This document shows positions 8,474 to 18,740 of a stretch of 31,549 bases of DNA, in pieces. The notes under the pieces are model-generated. The model was given only the letters and a program-made list of their open reading frames with translations, ran no database searches and was not told the origin of the DNA. Source of the DNA: Spongospora subterranea. Taxonomy: Eukaryota > Endomyxa > Phytomyxea > Plasmodiophorida > Plasmodiophoridae. The stretch spans positions 8,159 through 39,707 of the forward strand of contig OUQQ01000184.1 of NCBI GenBank assembly GCA_900404475.1. Direction: 5' to 3'. Both the position numbers and the translations under genes were made by a program. Numbering within the stretch: the first letter of the stretch is position 1; each line of letters begins with the position of its first letter.

Positions 8474-10700
8474 ATGGATCGATCGGAGAAAGAAAAATTC
8501 CCTGGGATTGTACCTGCAGAGGATGAGTCTTTCTGGAATGATCCCAGGCTGACCATGCCTCCACCCAGGCTGACCATGCCTCCACCCAGGCTGACCATGC
8601 CTCCACCCAGGCTGACCATGCCTCAAACGCCTACTAAAGTGGCCGTTTGCAAGGTGCATCAGCAGCCCTGTAATCTGGTTGACAATGTTTTTGTCTGTGC
8701 CGTTTTGCCGGTCCGCTCCAGATGTAGAGATGCCCCAATTTTTCTGGACGGACCCATTCGACCTCGACTTTTCATCACAGCAGAGCTTTCCACGTTAACT
8801 GACTTTCTTATACAATCATATCCTTTGCATAAACCGCTCGCGCAAGCACTAGAATCTAAGGGATACCGGCGACAAGAGCATGGTTTTGATATATTTCAGG
8901 TCCCAATGAGTGACTATAACATGGTGTTGACCGATATCCTTCCTTCATGCACTTCTGGTTTCGTTCTGAGTTTGGACACGATTCCTAAACAAGTTCTATT
9001 TTCGATTAAACATTTCCTGACTAATATTTCTGATTCTCCGGAGAGCAAGCGGCCTGCAATGTGGGAAAAACTCCATCCTTTTCAACGTGAAAGTGTTCAA
9101 TTTGCTATCAATCGACATGGTAGAGTACTTCTCGCGGATGAAATGGGTCTAGGTCAGTCTACTCTGCATTCTTAATGTGACATTCTTACTATAATTCCAG
9201 GGAAAACGCTGCAAAGTTTAGCCATTGTTGAATACTTCCGCGACGACTGGCCTTGTTTGATTGTGTGCCCTTCGTCTTTGGTCGACAACTGGAAGATCAT
9301 GTGTCGGTATATAGTTTTACGTCAGACTTATCTACTTTTATAAAAAATGCTACAGGAAATGGATTCCTTCTTCATTGACACAGTCACATCAAGTCAAAAC
9401 AATCACTTCAAAAAAAGTGCTGTTATCACTTTGCCGGCTTCCTTCTATACTAATTTTATCTTACGGCCTCACGCCGACTATTCTTCCCCTCATTCAACAA
9501 AGGTCGGTTATTTCTTTTCATGTATAATTCGTGCTGCTTGTCTGAGGTCTTCGAGGCAGATGGGAGAATCGCTGGCGTCCTGGTATCATCGTCTGTGTGA
9601 GTAATAAGTTAATTTTCTCACATCCGTGTCTCATCAGTGCCTTCCAGGATGAGAGTCATTACCTGAAAGGTGTAAACTCCCAACGAACCAGCACGTTGCA
9701 GTCATGGTTCAAAGTTTGCAAAAGAGCGATCTTGATCTCAGGGACGCCAGCGTTGAACAGACCCTCTGAGATATTTTCAAGTGTATGTTTGGTGCACCCA
9801 AAATTCATAGACATTAATCCCAACGTTCTCTTTTCAGATCGAGCTACTCCGACCAGGTTTGCTTGGGACCAAAATCGAATTTGCAAGGCGATACTGTCAG
9901 GGATATATCGACAAAAGGACAGGAAAAATTGTTGACAGCGGGGCTAATCATTTAACAGAGCTGCATTTAGTTCTTTCTTTGTCAGTCATGGCACGACATC
10001 TCAAAAATGACGTGAATGACCAACTTCCACGAAAGGTCCGACACCTATATCGCAGTCAAGTCAGCAACATGAGTGAAAAAGATGAAACATCTACAGATGT
10101 TTCCATATCTGACATTTCACCGGAAATGATTCAATTTTATCAAGAGTCTGCAGCAAAGAAAGTTGGTGCTGCATGTCAACTTGTGTCAGATTTACTCGAT
10201 GCACCTGATTCATCACCCTTCATAATATTTGCGCATCATGCTGCGATGATGGACGGGCTGCAAGTACTTCTACTGAAAAAGATGTGCAAATTTATCAGAA
10301 TCGATGGGTCGATCCCTGGGCCTCGCCGACAAGAGCTAGTCAGCAGGTTCTTAAAATGTGAAGTTCATGTCGCTCTTCTTTCGTTGGGTTCATGTTCGAG
10401 TGGTTTAAATTTAGAGACTGTCACTTCAACGGTCGTGTTCGCAGAACTGACCTGGTCCCCAGCGCACCTTCTACAGGTTTTATCTCCAACTTCTTCGATG
10501 TCTTTCTAATTCTTTTCTAGGCTGAAGCTCGAGTCCATCGATTAGGACAATCCAGTCCTGTTTGCACATATTACTATGTATTAGTAAAAGGGACTAGTGA
10601 CGACATAATGTGGCCGGCGATAGAAAGAAAGATACAAGTCCTCTCTCATGCAATGGACGGCGTATCCGGAAGGCGCTTTCATGTCTCTGGTTCTAAATAG
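8474..10700 (+). CDS. SMARCAL1: SMARCAL1/ZRANB3-like SNF2 annealing helicase
   Basis: Seven exons (8474-9152, 9201-9306, 9356-9502, 9560-9596, 9648-9782, 9838-10476, 10521-10700) give 640 aa; introns are 44-57 nt. SNF2 motifs in order: LLADEMGLGKT (Lys228), IVCPSSLVDNW, IIVCDESHYLKG (DESH 324-327), ILISGTPALNRPSEIF, HLKNDVNDQLPRKVR, IIFAHHAAMMDGL, RIDGSIPGPRRQ, STVVFAELTWSP and ARVHRLGQ. The RPSE and FAELxW signatures place it with SMARCAL1/ZRANB3, which reanneal DNA at stalled replication forks. Residues 24-50 are a repeated PRLTMPP motif. I see no RPA-binding helix, HNH nuclease or PCNA box. The glycine-rich TAAGVGL-type stretch of the second RecA lobe reads LGSCSSGLNL, a noteworthy deviation. 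Confidence 0.93.
8544..8624 (+). repeat. 21-bp in-frame tandem repeat, about 4 copies
   Basis: Near-identical 21-bp units (ccaggctgaccatgcctcca) run from 8544, the last being partial. They encode repeated PRLTMPP in the N-terminus of the SMARCAL1-like protein. Identity at the nucleotide level, including third positions, points to recent slippage. Copy number may vary between strains without breaking the frame. Confidence 0.95.
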
Positions 10701-10710
10701 AAAACACTGA

Positions 10711-10716
10711 TTTATT
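10711..10716 (-). terminator. AATAAA-like polyadenylation hexamer in 22-bp tail-to-tail gap
   Basis: On the minus strand AATAAA begins 7 nt after the dynein intermediate chain stop codon. It lies inside the 22-bp gap to the SMARCAL1-like stop. If used, cleavage would fall within the other gene's last exon. The call rests only on the hexamer and its position. Confidence 0.4.
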
Positions 10717-10722
10717 TATGCA

Positions 10723-12683
10723 TTAAAGCTTTTTCTCTTTCGTCAACTCTTTTTGCAAAACTTTGGAGAACTGAATAATACGATAGGATTCAACGTCCAA
10801 AATGCTGTTCGGGATGTCCGAAACATATATATTGCCGTTTGCGTCACCTACAGCAATTTTTTTGCCGTCTTTTGACCAGATCAGACGTGTGCAAGGGATG
10901 GTATCCGTAAACCTATGCTGCAGTACAGGCGCGAAATGGTTACTGGCGAGATTCCATATTGCGAGATAACCGTTTCCGTCAACTAAGGCAAATACATACG
11001 TATTATTTGGAGACCATTGAATGTCATAGACGATGTCGTCCGCAGGAAAGGACAGTAAAGGGCTGTCCGTTTTAACTGACCAAAGCTTTGCTGTCCAGTC
11101 GAAAGACGAAGTTAAAAACAGGTCGCCAATCCTTTTATCAGTGTCCCGCCTAAGAGGGTGAAAACTGATGGCAGTTATCGGCGCCATATGTGCCATGAAG
11201 GAGGTATTGATGCTGGCTGCTGTAAGGTCAGCTGCCTGAATATTCATCCGATAAATATGGCCACTTCGAGAACCAAAGTAGAGTAGGCCTGGATCACGCG
11301 TAGAGAATCCGATGCAAACCGGTGACACTTCTTGCGCAAAATCACCAGATAATTCCTTCTCCATTGTCGGTGTTAAAAAGACTTTATCGCTCCAGATACA
11401 CACCTTGCCATCGTTGGAGACAGATATGAACGATTGCAATGGAGAAGATACCAGTTCAAACACTGGGTTGATGTGGCCCTGGGCCAAGCTGGTTGAGCTG
11501 AGAGATTGCGAACCGGAGCGTTGATCCCAGAGCACAATTTGACCGGAATACGTTGAACCAACAATCAAATGCGGATATGATGGATGAAACCGAGCACATA
11601 GTACTAAAGATGAACACTCAAACTGATACTCTGGCCTTGACGGCATTTGACTTGACCATATAAGAATCGTTCCCGCATGATTATGCTTCGAGAGATCTTC
11701 ATTTGAAGAAATGCCATAGCTTGCCATAATCAATTCAGGATGCTAAGCTACATTAGATACCGGTCAAATACAACAATCAGCATGATACCTTGGTCGACCA
11801 GTCCAGGGAAGTGATTGGGCGATTATCTGTCAAGGAAGAAATGGAAAACATCAACTTAGTTTGTAGAATTAACTCCTTCGCGGTAGCACTGAAAATACTA
11901 TTCAGTCCGAAAACAAAGAATCGCCAAACGACCGAATACACTTCATCTTCAGTACTTTGAGCGTAGTCGACCATTATATCAAAAGGGTTCGCTAGAGCCC
12001 TTTCGACATAGAGTGACGCTCGAGCAATAAATTTGGTAAGCTCAACAGATTCATGCACTTGTTTGGTGTCAGAAGGATGAGTTTGAGAAATTGCATCTTC
12101 TTCACGATCGCAATTTTCTGACTTTTCAATAGGAATTTCAAAGTGCTTCTCTTCGTTCGTCGGTGCAAGAGGGTAATCGGCAACCTAGACGCGGCTTTGG
12201 CATATTGACGATGGAAAACCGGAGAAAACACGGTACCTCAGTCTGAACCGTCTTGTCATAAGTGATTACTGGTTCCGGCGAAAAACAAACGTTGGCTGTG
12301 TCTTCAAGATCGACTGTTTCAGTTTGAATTGAACAGACGGCAACAGAAGCCGATTTCCGGGTTGATACTTGACTAGAAGGCTCTGATTGAGCGTCAGCAA
12401 AACCGAATCGTGTCAGCATTTTATCGACTTCGGAGAGCAGATGCGCAGCTTCGGTTTCAGGGCTCTGCGATCGTACATGATTTCCGAAGATTTTCTAACA
12501 GTTGAATTTAATAAACCGACAACACACTAGAGTGCCCGAATGACAAACAGGAGGTGATAGATGCCGGCGCTGTTGCCGCTGTTGTCTCTGTCGGCGAAGC
12601 TCCGCTAGGCGTTGCCTTTTCCTTTCAATTTCGTCATTCCTGAATATTCTCAGCCTATCCCGTTCTTCATCATCAACCTGCAT
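10723..12683 (-). CDS. DYNC1I: Cytoplasmic dynein intermediate chain, WD40 protein
   Basis: Exons 12683-12549, 12494-12237, 12184-11789 and 11742-10723 give 602 aa, the usual size for this chain; introns are 54, 52 and 46 nt. The N-terminus is a charged helix rich in Arg and Gln (ERKRQRLAELRRQRQQRQQR) like the p150-Glued-binding coiled coil. The linker has two LC8-type anchors, CSIQTE (99-104) and DKTVQTE (125-131). ITSLDWSTKHPELIMASYG marks entry to a seven-bladed WD40 propeller with repeats ending ILIWSS, IVLWDQ, VCIWSD, AKLWSV and LAIWNL. The protein links dynein heavy chains to light chains and dynactin for minus-end microtubule transport. I start at the first ATG; an in-frame TTG lies upstream. 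LC8 motifs argue for the cytoplasmic rather than axonemal type. Confidence 0.95.
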
Positions 12684-12939
12684 GATATCCGAATCCAATG
12701 ATTGCAGGTATGGCTAGAGTTGAACGTGGCTGGATGCGCTATCATGTCATGGGGTTACGCCTTTTAAACATTGTGTGGAATAGTCTACGGATTAATCTGG
12801 TATGGACACTTTCACATCAAGCACTGGCCCATTTTGTACACCTCAACGAGGCAAACGCGAGAGAATCATGCGGCTAATGAATGCAGTTTAAGCAGGCGGT
12901 GGTATGAAATGCTAAGATGTGTACTACGGTAAAGACATA

Positions 12940-14461
12940 TCATCGACCTGATGGAGGACGTTTCGGCGAAGATTGAGGGGCGGATCTCCACGCATTTGTT
13001 CTGCGATTTCCACCCCGACGAAGCGCATTTCCTGGAGGCTTGGGTGCTGTGTCGGCCCTGGTTGTGTTATCAGAAGACTGTGATGTGTTTCCAGTACGAG
13101 GCGGCGGTTGCTCGGGACGGTTTGGATTTGGCCCTCGATTGCTTGAACGGCGATCAGTCTCAGGACGTTGCCCTTGCCCGTGTATATTGTTATTCTCAGT
13201 AGGTCTAATATTCCTATGCCCACTTTGATTCGTTCGGCTTGTTTTGTGGCGGCCCCTATTTCCGAACTGATGGAAATTTGGACGTGAATAATCAGCAGCA
13301 AGGCTTCCGAAAGTTTCCTGATTCCTCTCTCGGTTATTGTCATTGGTGCGATGATGCACATCCCTATCCCGTGATAAATCATCAAAAAATGATGCTTTGC
13401 AATACCGCTTCACTTCCGACTCCTTTGATATTTGAGTAGAACCAGCGTTTCGGTCCTCGACACCGTCTACACCAGATATTTGCGAGTTGTATACATTCTT
13501 TACATAAGATTCCTTGTCGAAACGAGCGTTTGATGATTGAATATCGAACTCATTATCGATTACAGCATCACTGGGTTGACTTCTGAGGTTTGCGCGGGCA
13601 TGAACTTGAGCATTATGAGGCACTGAGAACGCCCCACCCCTTTGCTTTCCTCGATTGTCTATTTGTGAGATAGGGGATGGCTTCTGAGTGTGAGAAGTGT
13701 TATCAACAGAAGAATCCATTCTAGCTTGATTAGGTCGTCGATTTGCATCGCGCTGCCTAAAGTTATTTTGTTGATGTTGAACATGTTGTTGGTCAATAGG
13801 GGTAGAATAATGTTCCACTAGAGGTGGATATGGGTTTTGAAAAACGTGTGAAGCGGCATGCATTGAGAAATTAGGTGGCGGCTGCCAATGTGGCTGTTGA
13901 AGATAAGCACCGCTTCTCATCGGAGGTGTTGGGACATAGGGAGAATAGGATGGCGTCATTGGATAAGGAGAGTAATCACTAAACGCAAGGCCTTGCATTT
14001 GGGTTACAATCGCCTCATTTTGAGGTGACCGTTGCGCCTGAATTACGAATTTAAGCTGTAAATGAGCATTTAAACCGCATATTACCTGAGGCGGTGGCGT
14101 AGTTGATACAATCGCCGGATCATTAGGCACCATGGCTTGCTCGTTGTCGTCCTGCTGCTCGCAAACTATCAGATTCTTTATATCCGGGCCATTAAAAATA
14201 ATAAACTGATAAAGGGTATCATGTGGAGGAACAACAACACTCCTTCGATCTTCCGTGCCTAAGCATTTTACTGCAACAGGTTTGCAGAGCACGGTCAGAC
14301 ATCATAGGAAGATACGAAATTGTCGCGCTCCAACCATTTGACAGCGCAACTGTGGACTTGATCGGGTCAATTGTAAACAGCGTTCCTTCATAGCGCATAT
14401 CTGATTTCGAAACGAGACTGATTCGGGCGCCGAGAAACGGATAGGTTGCATCCTGGGCCAT
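12940..14461 (-). CDS. LSM14: LSM14/Scd6 (RAP55) P-body mRNP protein
   Basis: Exons 14461-14335, 14270-14086 and 14037-12940 give 469 aa. Residues 1-80 form the Lsm14 domain (FLGARISLVSKSDMRYEG, TIDPIKSTVALSNVKCLGTE, FIIFNGPDIKNLIVCE). A Pro/Tyr/Gln-rich linker follows. Then come an FDF motif (NEFDIQSSNARFDKESY, 267-282), an FFD box (YCKASFFDDLSR, 316-327), a TFG box (NQETFGSL, from 344) and an Arg/Gly/Asn-rich tail. This full order defines the LSM14/Scd6 family, which represses translation and promotes decapping through DDX6 and EDC partners in P-bodies. The second intron (14085-14038, 48 nt) has no stop and keeps frame, so retention would add 16 residues. The start is the ATG just before the Lsm domain. 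Confidence 0.95.
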
Positions 14462-15310
14462 CTGCACCTTCGAATTGCCAGCTTTATATATTAAAGTGTA
14501 CCCGTCAGATGTTTTTGATTTTCCCCCAATGCGATATCCGCAATGCGAGTGGTCGCTAATATACAGTGTTGTGGCTGCGCCCCCCCCGTTCAAGAGGTCA
14601 CATTATTGATTGAGCACGTCATGAATCATGATCACACACGAGGGCAACATCACATATCTGTGTCTGACCCACTGACACTGGTGGTGGGTCACGCACGCCT
14701 CCCCAGTTCTCTCCACGTGTCGAAGCACTTCCCAAAACACAATTCGTGTTCGCAACCTAACCCCTCGTCCATGGACGCTCGATGAGGAAAACCGGCCGTT
14801 GGCCGAGGCCGAGCATGTTGCATTTTCTTTGGGAGAACCGATTATCTCTCCTGGTTTCGACAGCATCGTCTCTTTTTTGTTCGGCTTTCGACACATGCGA
14901 TCAGCCAAGGTTACGTGGCTTCTTGGGAGACGCAGGCCCGCGTAATTTCGTGGCCTTCATTGATTGCTCACCGCAGCGCCCGTAAAACTGCTTGCCGATG
15001 TTGATGTGCAACTGGTTTAAATTATTTTGAATCATAACTGCCCATCTGAGATCTTCTCATACTTATCAAAAGTCGAAATTGAGGAATAGATTCTTGAACC
15101 TTTATCCATGTCGTCGTTTTCCGTCGTGAACATTCCCGACGCTCTAGTTGTTGCAGACCACAACCAGCGAAGAACAAACATGGAATGGATGAATCAGAAA
15201 CTTGGGCTGTTTCTCTAATGATTGTGGTTGTGGCAAAATAGGTAATACAGTAATGGCATAGGATTAAGTTACCGTCAGTGTATTAGATGGTGAATTGACA
15301 GGGAACGTCG
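14462..15310. other. Gene-poor spacer upstream of LSM14
   Basis: No recognisable gene. A minus frame 14908-14603 (101 codons) and a plus frame 14782-14985 overlap each other. A spliced minus reading starting MKATKLRGPASPKKP at about 14958 could join the first of these through a 43-nt intron, giving a small basic Ser/Lys-rich product, but this is speculative. The left end should hold the LSM14 promoter. The part from 15000 to 15310 looks non-coding. Confidence 0.25.
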
Positions 15311-17232
15311 TCAGTTGCATTCCGATACGATTATGGGACTCCTTCTTCTTTTATCCTCTGTCACCTCGCCGTCATCGTGATCACGGCCGTCAATATTGAT
15401 TTCCAAGATTTTTCTCTGCGTTTCGGGTTGATCGAGAATATCGACGAACAGATCCGGTGACCTGTCGGCGGTCACCCGATGTTGCGATAGAATCGCAGGC
15501 AATGCGTCAACGGCAGCTTCCATATTCAGCGCGATAATTCGGTTGTCTTCCAACTCCAGAACGACGTATTTCTTTTTATTCTTCCTTGCGGCCTCGTACA
15601 GTTCCACCAAATGTTTAAGATTGATGATGTCCTCGCCATCGAACTTGTAAACTTGGAGGTTGACGAGGTCAGAGTAGCCAATATTAACCTGATGGATCAA
15701 TATTTGGGAAAGTATAATGATTTGCTGATTAGGTTTCGTTAACACTGCGTTCATGGCGAGATCACACAGTTTACGTGGACTACGGTTGAACCAGTCTTCG
15801 CCGAACTCGTGCAAATAGGGTTGGACAAGAGGGCAAAACACGAGACCGGCGGCAATGAAATATTGGGGGAGCTTGTCGTATTGATGCACTGGCACAATGT
15901 GAGCTTCTGGTCGAAGAGGCAGGTCAATGGATAACGGTACGCCATTCCTGAGCACTTCGACGTTGCACATTTCATGTGCGTACTTCATAGAGATCAGGTA
16001 GTCGAACGAAATTCGTTCCCTGCCACGCCAGCTAATTGTGCCATCGCTGGCAATGCGATTCCCGTCGAAGGCAATCAGGACGTCGTTTTCATGAATGTGC
16101 CCGGCTGCAGGTGAGAGAGGGCGGACCTTGTTAACCAGAACACCGACATCCGCTTCCGGAATCTTAAGAAATTCGCGTAAATGTTTGTTTTCGGTTGCCT
16201 AAACAGCGGTTGAAAATCGAAATGGCTCGAAAATGACTGAGAAAATCAATGACCTGGCACGTTATTCCTAAGGAACAGAATCCGCCGCTGCCGGACGACC
16301 GTGTTGACTCTTCCAAGAAGTGTTTGATTACAGGAACGGGGATAATGAAACCACAATTTTCCGATCCAACGTGTGATTGGAATGCTACGCCAGCTACCTG
16401 TAAACAGAAACTAAGCGATGCTGCAATCCTTTGATTAGAAATCCAATGAGTACCTTGCCGCCCATTAGGGCAGGTCCCCCTGAATTTCCAGGGTTGATAG
16501 CAGCATCGATTTGAACAGCGAGCAGCGACGATGCTCCATGGCAATACTACGAAAGAATCGGTGAAAGTTTCGGTCACAGATGATGCGATACGAACCTGCT
16601 GTGGTTCGACTCGAGATACAACACCAGATGTGACACACAGATTATCGCCACAACTAGGCTACGCGATGATCAGAAAACAGATAGCCCCATGAGAAACGCG
16701 ACATTACATAACCAGCGACCACCACTTTATCTTGCATTTTCGGTATATCTCCGAGCTCTAAGCTGGGGAGGTTTTCCCAAAATTCAGGATCCGACACTTC
16801 TAGCAATGCTAAATCACACTCATGGTTCACAAATTTGGTCTTGCCAGTGAATTTCTTGTGGCAGCCGTGTTTTCGGATCTGAATCCAGTTTTGGTCGGCA
16901 ACCACCTACACCGATGGTAAATACATCTCAGAAAGAACGTCGAACGATGTCTTGTCACAATACATGTGCGTTCGTTAGGATGCGCCGATTGCTGAGAACA
17001 AATCCGCTACCTGTGGCTTCCCTTTGCGGCTTCTTCTGCCAAGGAAGTACCTGCGTCAACAATTTAGCGATAATTTCGAAACGACCGTCGCCTCGAAAAA
17101 ACTGACGTAATTCGGAGACGAATTGACAGAATAGATCTTCAACACCGAATCAAGCTGAAGTTCGGTGGTCGAGACGAAGCGATTCCCGAATCGGAAATGC
17201 CTGGCGTGAAGCCGGAATATGCTGGCTCTCAT
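15311..17232 (-). CDS. Deg/HtrA-type serine protease, predicted mitochondrial
   Basis: Exons 17232-17107, 17050-16964, 16905-16708, 16658-16596, 16546-16454, 16397-16254 and 16198-15311 join into 532 aa; introns are 49-58 nt. The N-terminus ([19 protein letters not shown]) is Arg-rich and free of acidic residues, like a mitochondrial presequence. The trypsin-like domain has its triad at His71 (RILTNAH), Asp102 ([10 protein letters not shown]) and Ser180 ([10 protein letters not shown]). [13 protein letters not shown] closes that domain. A PDZ domain ([29 protein letters not shown]) and a second PDZ-like C-terminal domain ([25 protein letters not shown]) follow. This layout matches plant Deg9/Deg10-type ATP-independent quality-control proteases. 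Mitochondrial location is inferred from the presequence. No key residue is missing. Confidence 0.95.
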
Positions 17233-17439
17233 ATATGAGTAGAACGACCCCCAAGTTCCCCGAGACGCTTAGGGTCGAACAACCAGCAAGTTCGCCAGCG
17301 TCGTCTGAGGAGTACCGGTAGCGTTACCCGAAATCCGCGACGGCAATCTGAACAATGCCACGGCATTTGTGGCAGATGATTGCCGACTTTATTCCACAAC
17401 AGATGCTCAAAACACTGATTTATTGTTGAAACCAGCGTC
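17233..17439. other. Presumed promoter region of the Deg protease
   Basis: Short non-coding stretch between the protease start and the LTR-like remnant. The minus frame crossing it (17570-17229) has no family resemblance and overlaps the protease start codon. Confidence 0.3.
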
Positions 17440-17580
17440 GTTGCTAAAAAATACTTAAAGGTGAGCATGTCCATTAGGGGATAAACATATAGGATAAACA
17501 TTAATTGATACAAATGTAGATGATTAATGAGGAGAACCACCGAAACAGTACAGGACATCAACATTTTCATACGTCATCAT
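17440..17580 (-). repeat. LTR-like remnant, inverted relative to the copia element
   Basis: Read on the minus strand, this segment resembles the plus strand at about 22215-22345, downstream of the copia pol region. Shared blocks include tatcctatatgtttatc and tgctcacctt, plus weaker flanking similarity (tgtttc-gtg-tt, atcaat). Opposite orientation rules out its being the 5' LTR of that element. A decayed solo LTR of the same family is the simplest reading. Confidence 0.5.
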
Positions 17581-18117
17581 TTCAATAAAAATTTCACAAG
17601 ACATTTACAAAAAAAGAATTACAATGGAATTTTTAAACATTATTGCGGGGCACTGAGCTAGCAGCGAACAACGGGTACTGCACACGACTAAATTATCGAC
17701 AACGACAAAAAACCACACACATCTCAATACCGCTGACAGCACTTAACCGCCTTCCCTTGGGAACGCCACTCCTTTAAGACTAGAATAGCATATCACCAGA
17801 TGAGGCGAGACATCCTTTTCCAGCTGGGACGAAAGGAAAAAATGTGCTTCTTGATATAAGTGGATAAGAGGTTTGTCATGCAATTGATCAAAACCTTTCC
17901 AGTAAATACAGTATACTGCAGAGCACGTATTGCTGCTGCAGATATGGTATCAGAAACACGCGACCTTTGGCACAACCGACTTGGCCACATCAACGATCAT
18001 GATAGCAATTCCCGACTGCACCCTTCATCGTAATTAGTGTGTATGGGCAATTAGTGTGTATTCGCCATGTAGTGTGTTGCAACCTCGATCGGCGATGCTG
18101 AGAACAGACTTGGCAAC
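17581..18117. other. Non-coding AT-rich stretch in the retroelement island
   Basis: No convincing frame. Three short copies of attagtgtgta or close variants lie at 18034-18080. The sequence probably derives from decayed elements, given LTR-like material on the left and RNase H on the right. Confidence 0.35.
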
Positions 18118-18402
18118 GACTATTACAATGCAGGAAAACCAATTGCATTGCATTTTAGTACCAAAATAGATACTCTGCAGTACTGGATACACCTAGTTGG
18201 TCGTTCTATGCTTAACTCTGGACATTTCGCTTCCTCCGCTTGTGCCGCTATTTTACGTGCGATTAACCGTCGGATTTCTCATTTCAATCTAACATTAGCC
18301 TTCCGCTATATCCCAATTCATGACAACCTTATTGCAGACGCTTTATCTCGTCACCTGTACTCGCAGAAACAATTTCCATCTCGCAGTTTTCGAAATTCAT
18401 GA
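18118..18402 (+). pseudogene. Retrotransposon RNase H fragment (gypsy/DIRS type)
   Basis: An open frame reads GKPIALHFSTKIDTLQYW, SHFNLTLAFRYIP and DNLIADALSRH. The final IADALSR block is the hallmark of RNase H domains of Ty3/gypsy and DIRS-like elements. The usual TD pair of the second strand appears as TK, so the catalytic Asp looks lost. Nothing else of the element is recognisable nearby except the unrelated copia downstream. Its source could be the same family as the reverse transcriptase remnant near 5.2 kb. Confidence 0.65.
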
Positions 18403-18740
18403 AAAAAGCACAATTGAAAATGTTCAATGTGTAAAACCGACATTCTCCCAGATAGTTCCGAGGACGCTTCTGGCGTTGCTACAAAGGGATTGCTATTTTA
18501 TCAAAATCCAATGGATAGTTCAGATACTCCCTCAAATCCCAGAATACTACAAAGAATCAAAATGGAGAAAACGAAGGACACGAATTAAAAATTAACACTG
18601 ACCCAGTATTTTTCAATGAAAGAGACAATAAACGACCAGTGAAAGGGGATAATAAAATTATATTTGAACGTCATATGGAAAATGTGGCATTCTCAGGTCG
18701 TTCATTTCGTTTAGGTGTTGACGGACGCTGCCCCGTCTGA
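18403..18740. other. Spacer between RNase H fragment and copia gag
   Basis: No convincing gene. This is where a 5' LTR and leader of the copia element would be expected, but I find no copy of the sequence that follows pol at 22140-22600. The element therefore appears truncated on its left side. Confidence 0.4.

Noticed and set aside
9347..9604. Reading the SMARCAL1-like gene through 9347-9604 in one frame
   Set aside because: That frame lacks SNF2 character; splicing at 9307-9355, 9503-9559 and 9597-9647 gives KWIPSSL and RWRPGIIVCDESH in one frame.
12924..13385. 153-codon minus ORF
   Set aside because: It is a shifted frame inside the LSM14 last exon, whose own frame carries the TFG box and RG-rich tail.
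17229..17570. 113-codon minus ORF upstream of the Deg protease
   Set aside because: It covers the LTR-like remnant and overlaps the protease start; no protein features are recognisable.
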